From: Neostapfia colusana
Taxonomy: Eukaryota > Streptophyta > Magnoliopsida > Poales > Poaceae
Assembly: GCA_030760725.1 (NCBI GenBank)
Contig: JASWHV010000001.1
Location: 22,875,928 to 22,939,927, forward strand
Reading direction: 5' to 3'
DNA length: 64,000 nt
A program made the position numbers and the translations under genes. Positions 10,534 to 23,120 of this stretch are shown here, piece by piece. The notes below the pieces were generated by a model, which worked only from the letters and a program-made list of their open reading frames with translations, ran no database searches and had not been told where the DNA came from. Position 1 is the stretch's first letter; every line of letters begins with the position of its first letter.

Positions 10534-12983
10534 ATTTCCAATTCAGCACTTGAGTGATCTTGCTCGGATCTACAGCGATACCCTCCGCTGAGATGATATG
10601 CCCGAGGAAAGGCACTTGCGATATCCAAAACTCGCATTTGCTGAATTTTGCGTATAACTTGTGATCCCGCAGCCGTTGCAAGACTATACGCAGATGTTTC
10701 TTGTGATCTTCCTCCGACTTGGAATAAACTAGGATGTCGTCGATGAAGACCACGACAAACTTGTCCAGCTCCGGCATGAATACCGAGTTCATCAAGTACA
10801 TGAAGTGAGCTGGAGCATTGGTGAGGCCGAAGGACATGACCAGGTGCTCATAAAGTCCGTACCTCGTCGAGAAAGCCGTCTTTGGAATGTCCTCAGCCCT
10901 TATCTTAATCTGATGGTACCCGGATCTTAAATCCATCTTGGAAAAGATCTTTGCTTCGACCAACTGATCAAACAACATGTCGATCCGTGGCAACGGGTAC
11001 TTGTTCTTGATGGTTACGGCATTTAATGGACGATAGTCCACGCAAAGCCGCAACGTCTCATCCTTCTTCTTGACAAATAATGCCGAACAACCCCATGGTG
11101 AGGAGCTCGGCCTAATAAAACCCTTATCCAGAAGGTCTGTGAGCTGAGTCTTCAGTTCAGCCAACTCCTTGTGCGCCATCTTGTACGGCCTTCGGGATAT
11201 CGGCATGGTTCCCGGTGCAAGTTCAATCTTGAACTCCACCTCTCTATCGGGTGGCATCCCCGGCAAATCATCCGGGAATACGTCAGGGAACTCTCGGACC
11301 ACTGGAATATCTTCCAATCTGATGGTTGTGGCTTGATAGACACTTGGAAGTTTTATTTCTGGACTGTCCAGAAATAATGAGTGAGAACCGTGCACCTCTG
11401 AGTTTAAGTGCACGACTCGAAGGACGGTGTCTAAAACAGCGCCGTGGCGGGTTAACCACGACATCCCTAGGATGACATCGACCTTCTGTCCCTCTAAGAT
11501 AATGAGAGACATGGGGTACACTCTACCCGCTAAGCATAATGGTGCTTTGGAGACCATTACGCTTGCTGAAATCTTCCCACCCGGTGAACAAATTAAATAT
11601 GTACTATCGGTGGGTAGTATTGGCAAGCTGTGTTTAGCAATGAAAGCTTGGCTAATAAAATTATGCGTGGCGCCTGAATCAAACAGTACTATAGTGGGAT
11701 GCTGGTGGAGTTGGAACATACCCGCAAGGATTGGCTCGCCCTCCGGCACGTCCTCAATGGCAAGCTGGTGGACGGTGCCGGGCCTAGGGTTTGTCCACCG
11801 CACATTAGTAGGGTTCCGGGGTTGATTCCTCCCCGGAAACTGCGGTGCCACTCCGCCGCCTTGCCTCTCCGGGCAACTGCTCGCAAAGTGTCCTGGATGA
11901 CCACACTTGTAACATGTGGCCGCTGCTGGTGGAGTGCTTGGTGAACGAAAGCCCGGCATGCGTTGCTGAGGTGCAAACGCACGCGGCATCGCCCGCTGCT
12001 GCTGTTGTTGTTGTGGTGGTACTGGCAGTGCCGGCCTGAATGCCGGTGAAGAGTACGGCCGACTGCGGAACGGCATCGACCGCTGTGGTGGCTGCCAGCG
12101 TGGACCTGATGGTGGGCGATTCACCATCTGAAACTTCTGAGAAGGACCGCCTCCTTCTCCACTGCTTTGCGGCGCGCTTTGCTTTCGCTCCGCCGCCGCT
12201 AACTCCTTGTCGGAGTCCTCCTGAACAATCGCAGCATCAATGATGTCGTTGAGGCTGCCGCGATTGAACATCGCCAAACTTGTCCTTCAGGAGCGGGTTA
12301 AGCCCCTGGTAGAAGTGGTCCCGCCGCTTCTCGTCAGTATCTGCGTGATATGACGCGTAAAGCGCGAGATCGTTGAACGCCCTGGAATATTCCAGCGCGT
12401 TCCGGCTCCCTTGCTGCAGGTGCAGGAACTCCTGCATCTTCCTCTTCATTAAACCTGGCGGTATATGATAGGCCCTGAAGGCCGTCCGAAACTCCGTCCA
12501 GGTCATCACTCGGTTGGTGGGCTGTGAAGCACAGAAGTTGGCCCACCACGCGCTCGCGGATCCTTGGAGCTGCTGGACCGCGAACTGAGTCTTGCGCTGC
12601 TCGCTTATCTGGAGCAGCCCGAACTTCATCTCTATGGCGCGGAGCCAGTTGTCCGCGTCAAGTGGTTCATCCGCCCTTGAGAATACCGGGGGATGAGTTG
12701 CCAGGAAGTCAGAGTAGGAGCTCTGTTGACGCTCCTCACGGTCTTGACGTCTCTCTAGGCGAGACGTATTGGCGATCAGCGTTTGCAGCAACTCCGTGTG
12801 CTGCTGATGCGAGCCCGCCATTGCCGCGACAATGTTGGCCAATGTAACCGTCGGCAGTGGCGGTGGCGGTGTTTGCTGTTGCTGTTGCTGCTGCTGTCCC
12901 GAGGAGTCCTCAGGAGGTGGTTGGGAGGTCTCTCCCCCTTGACTGGTACCCCCAACGTCAGGGTTGGCACGAGTACGCGTCAT
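10534..12983 (-). pseudogene. Gag-Pol of element B, one frameshift, truncated by element A
   Basis: Gag starts at the ATG at 12983, one base after a splice-acceptor-like TTTCAG. It has an N-terminal Gln-rich stretch, a capsid domain, then a +1 frameshift near 12270-12277 caused by one extra T in a T run. The next frame carries the CCHC knuckle CYKCGHPGHFASSC (about 11877-11920), protease DSGAT (about 11675-11690) and RT with FIDD (about 10736-10748). The frame leaves RT homology at 10533/10534, where element A's LTR begins; RNase H, integrase and chromodomain are therefore outside the window. The sequence is clearly related to element A over protease and RT but has a different, longer Gag. 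Apart from the frameshift and the insertion the frame is open. Confidence 0.9.
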
Positions 12984-13255
12984 TCTGAAATTCAAAACAG
13001 CAGCGATTAGCACATGTCTTACTTAAAATTCCATAAGCAACAGTAGGTATTGAAGTGACACATGATTAATTTGCACAACATTCACATATGTTGATAAAGC
13101 ATAAACTTTATACAAGATATATTATTCTCGGGTCTCCGAGAAGTCGTGCTCATGTCGTCACTACCTATACATATGCTACTGTCTACACGACATGTCACCG
13201 ATTACAAAAGTTGGGTTACGCTACCCTAGCTGCCCTACATGGCAATCGTAACCCC

Positions 13256-14164
13256 CTATTCGGAGTAGAACTCGACCTCCTGTGGGTCGTCCTCCTCCGG
13301 TACCTCTGCTGGTGGCTCTGGATCTACCACCTCTTCTCCCATCCCGGGTTCTCCCATTGCTGGAAGGCCCAAGACCACCGGTATGCCCAATACCGGAGGT
13401 ACGAGGTCCTGCAAAGCATGCACCTCGTCCATAGCCTGGTTATAATCTTCTTCCCAGCCTTGCCCTTCCTCAATAGCGTCGTCCCGCTCTTGAGTAAGTT
13501 CCTCGTTCTGCTGGGTCAGATTTTGTACCAGTTCTTGTAACGCCGCGATGTCGACACGGCTTTTTCTCTTCGCCTTCTTCAGACGATGCAACTGATTATG
13601 TTGTTCATTCAGTCGCTTGATTGTCGGAAGGAGCACATTACGGAGTGCGCTGTGAGCACTCTCGAAATGGTCTCCACGGCTCGTGCTCTCCTTGAGCTTT
13701 GTGGCGAGATGCTCCGTATGAACAGCTTGGCTGTCCATCACGGCGTTTCCTGCCCTCAGCTGGAGGCTAAGGTTTGCCTCCGCGGGGTTGTACCTTGGGC
13801 AACTCGGGTCCGTTGCCTCCAGGTACCTCTCTTCCCACACATGTTGAGCCTGTCCCTCCACCGGAACGAGCGCGTATGGAGTGCCCTCCATAGCCTGCAC
13901 GTGTAGTTGGCAGAAACGTGACATGGTGTCACGGGCTGCCACTTGCCACATCCCTTCCGGTAGTCTTCCTCTCACTGTGACGGTGAATGGCACCCAACCG
14001 GGTGGCATGGGTCCTGCAGGGACATCAACATGGATTGTCCACGTCTTGTTCCCCTCTTCGCCTTCTTCCTTGGCGAAGTATTGCGGCATCTGGTTGTACC
14101 CGAAATATTGGAGCATTTGCCACAATGCTTCCGGGTAGCCGCTACGATGAGAACAGTGGGACAT
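13256..14164 (-). CDS. Extra ORF upstream of gag in element B: predicted nuclear coiled-coil protein
   Basis: An open frame of 302 codons from the first ATG (14164), in the sense direction of element B, between the leader and gag. The frame is already open upstream and is preceded by a good 3' splice-site consensus (TTTTTACAG, acceptor at 14201), so a spliced start is possible. The N-terminal ~165 residues are globular and match no family I recognise. About residues 175-254 are charged and heptad-like, suggesting a coiled coil, and include the basic cluster KKAKRKSR, which resembles a nuclear localisation signal. The C-terminus is Pro/Glu/Asp-rich. It is not Gag, Pol or an envelope protein: no signal peptide or membrane segment is seen. 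Extra ORFs upstream of gag are known in a few grass Ty3 elements (rice RIRE3/RIRE8, from memory). Function unknown. Confidence 0.7.
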   Translation of the reverse strand: MSHCSHRSGYPEALWQMLQYFGYNQMPQYFAKEEGEEGNKTWTIHVDVPAGPMPPGWVPFTVTVRGRLPEGMWQVAARDTMSRFCQLHVQAMEGTPYALVPVEGQAQHVWEERYLEATDPSCPRYNPAEANLSLQLRAGNAVMDSQAVHTEHLATKLKESTSRGDHFESAHSALRNVLLPTIKRLNEQHNQLHRLKKAKRKSRVDIAALQELVQNLTQQNEELTQERDDAIEEGQGWEEDYNQAMDEVHALQDLVPPVLGIPVVLGLPAMGEPGMGEEVVDPEPPAEVPEEDDPQEVEFYSE

Positions 14165-14202
14165 CACCCACCCGTTCTCCAATTGCTTATCTGCTGTCCT
14201 CT

Positions 14203-15684
14203 GTAAAAATATATTTGAGAAATGTCAAATATTTATTTAAACAGTAAAACTCTGAGTTATAACATAAAACATGTCATTGAACCCATAAAACTTGGAAACA
14301 TAGTTCAAATTTTTAAACAAATTTGACTGCTGATCTTCTGTTCCCATGACAGCCCTGACCAGTTTCCATTTCAACCTGATTTAGGTCATGTTAAAGGCAA
14401 AACCAGTTCTGGGGCTTAACATCAAAGTTAAAGTTAACCTCAATAGATTTCCAGAAAGTATTTGCTTGGCCTAAGATCTGTCCTAGTTCAAAAGTTGTGA
14501 GATGTCAAAGTTAACAGAAATTCTGGAGAAAATTGGACAGCACTTCCCTGCTTTAGGTACTGATTAAATCCAAGAATTCCAGTTAATTCTGTTCTAAATC
14601 TGACAAAACTTTCTGTTACAAAGTTGTAAACCATCTCATAAGCTTTCCAGAAATACCTCATTTTCTATTTTTGGATTTTTGAGCAGGAAGTTATGCTTAA
14701 TTTATAGAGAGTTTACAGAGAGTCTTTACTCTGTCCTGTTTTCTAGACAGTTTCAACTCTACTGCATTTATCGAGGGTTTAAGGGATGAAACACCTCTGG
14801 ACTTCAACAGAAGAGTTGTAAATCTCTTCCAAAGCTTTCCAGAAATGTATCATATGACCCCAACCCCGAAAGAGCTCAACCTCTAACCTCTGGTTAACTT
14901 CAGCCTTGATTCAGCTGAAAACAGAGTGCTCTGTCCTTAACAGCCTATAAGTTGAAAACTTGTTAACTTTGAATATCCTGTTCAAGGGAAGGAGTTACAT
15001 CAAGTTTTACTACTTTAGATCAAAACCTTCAAGTTTTTAAATGAAGTTGTTCATTTAGTGGGGTGTGACGTCAATGCGTCACCAGATTATGTCGGTACTA
15101 CGCCCTCACAAAGAAAAACCTATACCGGACTTAGCCGGCTTCGTTATTTCAGTGGCACTAAACGTCACTCGCACACGGATGCTACACGTCTACCGTTTCG
15201 TGGTCAGGCTACCTGCAGAAACTCAAACAATCGTCAGACTCGGCTGCACACCGAGCCCGGAATCCATACAGTTCGTACACCCGGCCGTCATCACTCGCCC
15301 GGATGTTCTCAAGCCAACCACGCCTTGAGCTACGTGTTCACGTTTCAGACCACGTGACGGGGTCTCCCAAGTTGCACCACGCACGCCAGGGATATACGTT
15401 GCTCGAATACCCCAAACAACATGAAGAGTCGTAGAGGATATCAAAGCGGGTCGGGTTACCTGCCACCCGTGGGGCTCCACCCTTCAGCTTGTGCGCACTG
15501 GTGGACAGCGCTCGCGTGTACCCCCCAAGACATAAACGTCCCGAGATACACGATTTTCCGACATAACAAATAGGTTAATATGCCACTTTCTATATGCTAA
15601 TAACATCCTTATACGGGCTACTAACTCGTTCCTCACTAGATTTTTGAAAAAAAATGACCTTTGTACTGTGTTAAACCTCAAGCG
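14203..15684 (-). other. Element B leader between primer site and extra ORF
   Basis: About 1.5 kb of AT-rich DNA with no convincing ORF, comparable in length to the leader of element A. Its downstream end is an AT/T-rich tract and CAG (14203-14201) resembling a plant splice acceptor. Confidence 0.6.
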
Positions 15685-15697
15685 AGCTCTGATACCA
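15685..15697 (-). other. Element B primer-binding site (initiator tRNA-Met type)
   Basis: On the minus strand TGGTATCAGAGCT follows the LTR end by three bases, the same arrangement as in element A. Confidence 0.9.
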
Positions 15698-15700
15698 CGC

Positions 15701-18700
15701 TGACACGACCCCATTGGTCTTGTCGAGCCAGGATCACGCTGAGGGGTGCTGCGTTGCACAGCACCGTATAACACACGTCAAAGGTACAAAGCGGAAGCGA
15801 AATTTTATTACATAAACAAGTTATGAACATGTTTACATCAAAATAAGTTCAGTCTACACTCGCGGGCATAGACTAAGCATCAATTGCACGTTCAGCCCTT
15901 GAACGTGTCCTTGCTAGCACACACGCACACTAACTCTGCGGCGTGCACGACTCCCACTCGACGGGGTTCCCCTCCTGGGGTTCCGTCTCCTCTTCGGGAG
16001 TCCCTTCCTCATAAAACCCTGTAAAAGCTTCAAACACAAGCAGTGAGCACGAAGGCTCAGCAAGTCTGACCCGTCCCACCTAAACATGGAACTTCTACAT
16101 GAGGGGTGATGGGTTACATGAGGTAAAAAATCATTTGCAAAGGACTCGCCTAATTAGTAGAACCTTACTTTCAAGTTTTAGCAGCAGGTTGTGGAGAACC
16201 TTACGCTAAGGCACATGAGAGAGCCGCAATCAAACAAGAAACGCATTTCTCTCATGTACTTTGCCCAAAGTTGAAATGAACTTTAGTTAGCTCTAGACTA
16301 CAGCAAATCATTAGCAATCAAGTCCATCTTTCAATCAGCAACATTTTAACATGCAACTAGCATGTTCTTTCTACGTCACGGTACAGTGAACAAGTGGTAC
16401 TCACTGACCGCGAGGGACGGCGATTATAATCGATTTACACCTGCAGGGTTACCCGAACAACCCGTCACGTACGCCCGTACTCGATGTTGCCTACAACAAC
16501 CATCACGGACGCCGTACGCAACTACCTTTCACCCGTCAGCCAAATATTGAACCGGTCCCATCATCCCGAGCAAGAGGTCTCTGCACACGCATCTCAGTAC
16601 CGCCAGCCGATTTACACCTCAAGCTCTCAACCTACCCTCTGAACGACGGGCAATGCCTCAATACCCAGCTACCCGAGTTACATCAGTTTCCCGGTTCCCA
16701 TATAGCCGGTAGGTCTTTGGTACTGTTCTAGCTTGTTCAACAGGCCCGCACATGGCTTGGTCCTCAATCGACACAAGCGGAGCTACAGCACACAGGCTCC
16801 AACGTCCTGCTGCCCTTACCCTCCGCTTGGTCTCATTTTCTTGCCATGTGTTTCATGTGCTATCACTACCCGAGTTGAGTGCCTCTAGCCTATGCTCGCG
16901 AGTAGTTCCAACTACTCGACTTGTACCGAATCCTACACTATCTTAGCATTGCAGTAGCTAACGGGGTTTGCAATCCTAAACCCAACCCGTGGTTTTCTTG
17001 GCTATGCAGTTGGATTCCCAAACAAGACTCTAATGCAAAGAATAAAGTAATCAAGTATGTGCTCAAAACAATAAAAACTTGTAAAAGGTTATGCAAACCG
17101 GAGCTTGCCTTGCTGCTCTTGGTCGTAGGCTAGCTGCTCCTCCAGAGTAACGAAGTCTAGGACTTCGGGTTCCTCCTCGACCTTAGCGACTACATGATAG
17201 AAGCAATATATGTATCAATTTAAATGCATTTGTATTGAGTTTGAAGTTGTGAAGTCTATAACTCTCACTAGACAGACCCAATGACTGTGAAACTTTTACT
17301 GTGGCTTGGTCACAACCTAAACAGAGACTTGGTCAAGTTTTAGTTGCAGCAAAGCTCATTTGAGCCCTCCACAATTAATCATGTACTTGACCTTAATTAA
17401 AGGCTTTTAGGGTGTTCTAAGGATTTTCATGAAACAAACTATGACTTTCTGAAAACTAGATTTTCAGAGGGTTCTAATGGAGTTGGTATCACTTAATTTG
17501 GAAGTTCCTAACTAAAGATATGAGCTAAACAATTTCAGAGAAAATTCTGAAAATGTTTCTGAACATTTTCTATTTTCTCTGGAACAGTTTCACTAATCAC
17601 AACATTAGGTGGATTAAATGAGCTCAAATGGGTCTGAAATTTTTATGGTAGTTCAGGGATATTTTGTTGAACATCCCAGCAAAATTTCAGGATTTTTCTC
17701 CAAAGGATTCTCCAGTTAAAATTCCAAATAGTTTAAATTTTGAGGAATTAATTCTGGAGAAATAAGGAATTTCATGAAGTGAAACTTGATGTTCTGGAAA
17801 GTACTCGGAGAGCTGAATCCAGCAAAATTTGGTTCACTCAATTTGGAGCTTTCTAGCCAAAGTTATGAGGATTTGAAGTTTGAAGGAAATCTGAAAATCG
17901 GGAAAAAGTTTAAACTCGCGAGTGGGCCCCGGGGACACGCGTCGCACACCGAGGCGACAGCACACCGCAGCCCACAAGGATTTTGCACGCCAGCACACCC
18001 GATCCAGGCCACAGCCCGATCCCGATTCAAAATATCGGCCGCTGACGGCTGGGGTCCACCCCCTTCTTCAACCTCGCGACGCCCGCGCTCTGCCGCCGAG
18101 GGACCTCGCCGGAGAGCTCGCCGCCGGCTTCTGTACAGCTCCAAACTTCACGATTTTTGCTGCCCCTGCCTACTTTCACTCGGGGAACAGTTTTCTGGGG
18201 TCAGCTCTTCATGACAACGGCCGGTGTATGGTCGGCGACGAGCCGCCGCCTCAGAACAACTTCGGTCGTGTCGGCTGACTCCCCTAGCACCTCAACTACT
18301 CGAGGAACCGATCGGGAAGCATCAGTGGACCTCAGGGAAGGTCGACATGAGCTTGAGGCAGCTTGGGGAAGGCCCGAAGTAGGTCCTCACCGTGCGCCCG
18401 ATGCCTCCCGTTTATTCCGCCATTGGTAAACCTCGAATTACGCCGGGTACAGAGGTTCTCCGGCCAAGGGTTGTGAAGGCAACTTGTGCGTTACCGTGTC
18501 TAGTTTGTGTGATAGCGGATTGAGGCCCTCTAATCCTTTCTTGAGCACAAATTCAACGGAATCGCACCCGAAGGTCGTTCTGCACACAGAAAGGGGAAAA
18601 CTGGAAATTCGCCGCCGGTGAGCAACCACTCGAGCTGTGGCTCGGGGGTGAGCAGCACCGGTCACCAGCGCGTACAAGGGTGCCTTGGCTCGGGCGTGAC

Positions 18701-19739
18701 AACGCCCTGGTTGGGCTGTCCACGGGAGCCCGAGGTGCGGCGGTTCTAAGTCACCGAATTGATCTTTCGGCACAGCTGATATCAATCGGTTTCAACTGAG
18801 TTCTAGCAGTGGGGAAGACGGAGGAAGGTCTCTAGTACCTTGCCGTGGCTCTGGAGGGGATGGAGGAAGCTGTGATCGGCGATCTCCAATCGATTCCGAG
18901 CTGCGGAAAATTTCGGCCGGCGCTGAGTTCTTGCAGGGGAAGAACGGGTGATGCTTCGGTCGAGGAGGGGGGCGCCTTAAGAAGGCTCTGCACCGCCTCA
19001 TGCCCGCGCGTGGGCAAGCAGCTGCTGGCGCGGCGGCTGCCCTCGGTGACGATCGCAGCGGCGGCGCGGTTAACCGAGTGAGAAAATTTCAGTCGGTTTG
19101 AGTTGAAGTGGTGGCTGACATGTGGGTCCCACTTCCAGTTTTAACCTCTGAAATTTACTCCTAATCACTGTTGTAAACAGTGAGCCCCATAGTACCCCTG
19201 GTAATTCAAATTATTCACCCATGAGCTATTTGAATTGAGTAGAATTCGAATTGGGTTTGGTTTGAGTGAATTTCAGCACAAGTTCAGTTTTGAATTCAAA
19301 TAAAGTTTGAATTTGTCCCACTTAGCTAATGTCAAGATCAACTCCAAATGGAGTGAAAATTGGTGTGTGAGCTCACAAAAATGTGCTGAGTAAGAATATG
19401 CCTCCCACTTTTAAATTCATGGGATAAAAACAGTTTGAATTTGAATATGGTTTCAAACTGCCCTCTTTCTAACTATACCCAAAATGACCTCAAAAAGGTT
19501 TTGAATTTGGGTGAAACTTGGCATGGACATCCTTAGCAAAGTGTAGGAGTTTTCATATGTCCAGTCCACCTATATCACATGTGGGAAATACCACTTTTGC
19601 AATGTGTGAGTTTGTTCTCTAATGAGCATGTTGATGGTGGTTACTTGCTCTTCGTTTGTGTTCATCATCTTTCCTCAAATGAGGTGTGTGGTGTGGTGAT
19701 GAACACTTCAATTTTGTGTCAAAAACTGAGGCCCTTACA
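15701..19739 (-). repeat. Element B 5' LTR, 4039 bp
   Basis: On the minus strand it starts TGTAAGGGCC at 19739 and ends GTGTCA at 15701, next to the primer site. Like element A it has a GC-rich block of about 1.1 kb (about 17920-19090) inside otherwise AT-rich sequence, preceded by a GTGGGTCCCAC motif near 19122. The first 70 bp align clearly with the LTR that begins at 63930 (element J). Confidence 0.88.
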
Positions 19740-22700
19740 TATGTCAGGATCATTTTCTCATACATGTGATGACAAATAGTGAAGCATCATTTATTACAAG
19801 CCAGGTGTCGAATATAAATAAGTCTTACATAGCATATGTCTCGATGGACGATAATAAGTTCATAACAAGTAGATAAAATAGCAGCGGAATATTATTCTTG
19901 TGGGCTCTGTCACAGGCGTTGCCCGGGGGACTCCATGAACCTAGAATTCTTCTTCGGGTCCGAAGTCTTGATCATTAAACACCACCTCATCCCCTTGACC
20001 TGAGCAGCAATTTAAACCAACAAATATGCAAGGTTGAGTACCGTTGGTACTCAGCAAGTGTGGGAAAGTTATGTCATGCATGGCTAGAACAAGGAGAGGT
20101 TGAACTCATGGTTAAAGCACTACGCAATTATTGCCTACCACCTTAGCTTATTAAGCACCTACATTACTACACAGGTGAAATGGTCCCAATTTCCCATCCC
20201 ATCATCATAATCAAATAACCATAACTTCATTTCCAATGTTAAGCTCCCCGCTTAACATCCACAACCTCCAAGGTCATCATCCTCTAATCATGAATAAGTC
20301 CAAGCCGCTCTTGACCGTGAGCACGGCTGTCATGACAGTTTTGACTCTGCAGAGTTTGCACCACTGTACCCACATGTAGTAATTTCATCCCCCGTTGCCG
20401 GGTGGACTAAAAGAACCTCCATTATGCCAGTGGCCGCGAACCACCTTCACACTTCCCAGGGGTGTAGCCAGGAGATCACTATGAAGCCTTTATAAAGGGA
20501 TTCCCGATGAGCGTGGGCCCACTGAGGTTTCACCCCTAACAGCATACAAGAGGCTCCAACCCCGCTGCAGTGGCCCCCTCTTGAGCCTTGCGGTTCATAT
20601 GGTAGTCCAGCTGACACCTATTCCCCGCACCATCCAACACACCCATACTACGCCGGGGATACACCTAATTAATTGGCCAAGCTGCCCCATCTCAGCATGT
20701 GGTTGGCACGGTAAAGCCAGGTTACATGCTCCATGAACCGGTCCTTAGGATCCAGGCAAGTACTAAACACAAACCTGAGTCTTGTGCACCCAGCACCAAC
20801 CAAATCATCCAACTTGCCTTGATCCCTACCTCTACATAACTCATAACATCTCATTCAAGAGTAAGGTAAATAAATTGATGATCTCATATCCCAATTATCC
20901 CATTCTAAGCATGGCTAAGCATAAGCATCATAATAAATGGCATGATAAAATAAATCCCAACCCAAGCTACAAGGAAACAAGGTAATGCAATTCTAGGGAA
21001 ACATCCTAGCATGGGTTTCATATTTCAATTGACAATGCAAATAATTCTATCTACACATCCTAGTATAGGATCAAAGTGGTCAAGGACACTTGCCTTCTTC
21101 CTGCTGCTCTGGGAATGGAAAGTCTGGTTCTTGGAAGGGAAGAACTTGCTCTGGAGCAGGTTCTATTCATGCCAACACACATAGCAAAAGAAAACAACAA
21201 TCCATAAGACATAGTTCACACTTTCACTTCATACAAACCACACATTCACACCTATGAAAGTCATTCACATTTCTAAGTGTTGTGGTTACTCTATGTGTGT
21301 TGATTTTTGGCTTACATGCACTTTTAAACATGTGTATATGATTTCTAACTTTTGTATTCAGATTTCTGTTTGCACACTATATATGAATTTCCAATTTGAA
21401 CAAATTCCTTATATTCAATTGATACACATCTTAGCTACCAAGTATGCATGGAAGGTATTTTCCTACTCCAAATGGGTTTTCAGATCTTCTACCAAATCCT
21501 AAACTGAAATCTTTGGATTTGGAGACTTCATTTATCATTTTCTAGTTATGCATACCTATTTTCCTATATTTTCAGATTTATTTTCTATACCTAAATGTGA
21601 ACTTTATTATGAAAATAGTAAGACACATCATCTAAACAGAATAGGTTCTGATCTAAAATATTAAATAATATATTTTTGAACTTCACCTCTGATGTGAACT
21701 AATTTAAATTTATTTTACCAATTTTCAGAAATATTCTCTAACCTAAAAATGTGTCCCTATAACTAATAAATGTGAACAATCAATTAGGCAGATTCATTTC
21801 AGCTTAAAATCTATTTTTAACTCACTCCAAAGTTTTCCAAGTGCTAGGACAGTTTAAATTTGAATTTACAATGTGTTTGTCCCACCTTTTAAATTTTAAA
21901 TCCTAATCACATATTCAAATTCCTAAATTTAATATCATATAGGGTTAAAAAGGTAAACTCACCCCACTACAGGGTCTATTATATTATTTCATAAATTTCC
22001 AGGGGTCTAACTACACATAACAGAGGGGTTTTCCTAATTTTTATTAAGTCCAGGGGCTAAAACTGATTTTTAAATGAATTTACATGAATTTCTGAAGTTC
22101 CAGGGGCTAGATCAGAAGTTTCCGGGGCTAGCTCGTATTTTCCGAGATCCCCAGGGGGTAGCGTGTAAGAATCCCGGCCTTTATAATGCGGGGCCGACGT
22201 GGACCGTCCGATTTTAAACAGACGGCTCAGATTAGATCGTCGAACCAGTACGCGCGGGTTTTAATTCTACCGTGCGATTTAAAATAGACGGCGCATAAGC
22301 GGCCACGTCGCTCTGACCGTGCGCTGGTGGCGCTGCCCGGCGGCGCGCGGCGGCGATCTCGCCAGAAAACTTCGGATCTTTGTCTATTCTTCCTAAAACT
22401 GGGATTTCATGGCATAGATCGGTAGAGGGGGGGTCGGGGATCTCACCTCGGGGTTTTTCTTGAGCTCGGAGGTCCTGGAAGGCGGTCGGCGTCGAGGTCC
22501 GAGGTGGAACCGCTGCGGTGCTCGTCGGAGCAGTGCCTAGAGCACAAACCGCCGAGTTTTCTGCACCTGCATGATTCCCCGGAGGCGGTGGAACACGATC
22601 GGCGCGTTAGATCAGAAAATCCGAGCAGAGATCGAGAGAAATCGGTGATCGGAGCTTCGGTTCTCACCGGGAGGAAAAACAGCTGATCGGGTGGGGAAAA

Positions 22701-23120
22701 CGGGGCGATGCCGGCGTTTATATAGACGGGGGAGGGCGGCGTGTCGGTTGTGATCGAGTTTGAGTCATCCGGGACCAGAATTCAGCTGGGAAAGCGCGGT
22801 TTTCCGGGTTAGTTGCGATCGGCCGCGCGCGGAGGAGTCCGGGTAGTTGGCGCGAGCGGGAGGTCAGGGATGACACGTGGGCCCTGCGTGTCAGTGAGAG
22901 AGAGACGGGAGCGCGCGGCTGCGGGCTGGCGCGAGGGCGGGTGGGCCGGCTGGTGGGTTTCGGCCCACTGGCTGGGGGGTTTTGTTTTTTTTTCTTTTTT
23001 TCTTTTTCTTTTCTGTTTTGAGTTGAATTTGAATTTCCAATTTGAATTTGAATTTCTGCACCACATGCAATACGTCCAAAAAATTTTAAATTCCCCTCTT
23101 AACAGGTTTTGGGGTGTTAC
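19740..23120 (-). repeat. Element C: long Ty3 LTR (3.4 kb visible), cut by element B
   Basis: A minus-strand LTR that begins TGTAACACCCC at 23120, where it abuts interrupted pol of element D, and runs to 19740, where element B was inserted near its end. There is no coding region; long AT-rich stretches flank a GC-rich block (about 22150-22980). A good TATA box (TATATAAA, 22717-22724 minus) supports LTR promoter identity, as does the region around 20030-20060, which resembles the corresponding part of element B's LTR. Whether this is a solo LTR or the 5' LTR of a complete element cannot be seen, because the rest is left of the window. Confidence 0.75.
22717..22724 (-). promoter_or_regulatory. 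TATA box of element C LTR
   Basis: TATATAAA on the minus strand, about 400 bp inside the LTR and followed by GC-rich sequence, as expected for a U3/R boundary about 30 bp downstream. Confidence 0.55.

Larger units (their letters stand above)
10534..19739 (-). mobile_element. Element B: Tekay-like Ty3 chromovirus, 5' part, interrupted by element A
   Basis: Reading on the minus strand from 19739 downward: 4039-bp 5' LTR, primer site, leader, an extra ORF, gag-pol as far as the end of the RT domain, then a cut at 10533/10534 where element A was inserted. The rest of pol and the 3' LTR must lie left of the window. B was itself inserted into the LTR of element C at 19739/19740. Coding capacity is nearly intact (one frameshift), so B was a fairly young copy when A landed in it. 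Confidence 0.9.

Noticed and set aside
13256..14200. Envelope protein in element B
   Set aside because: The extra ORF is upstream of gag, and has no signal peptide, no membrane segment and no cysteine pattern of a glycoprotein.
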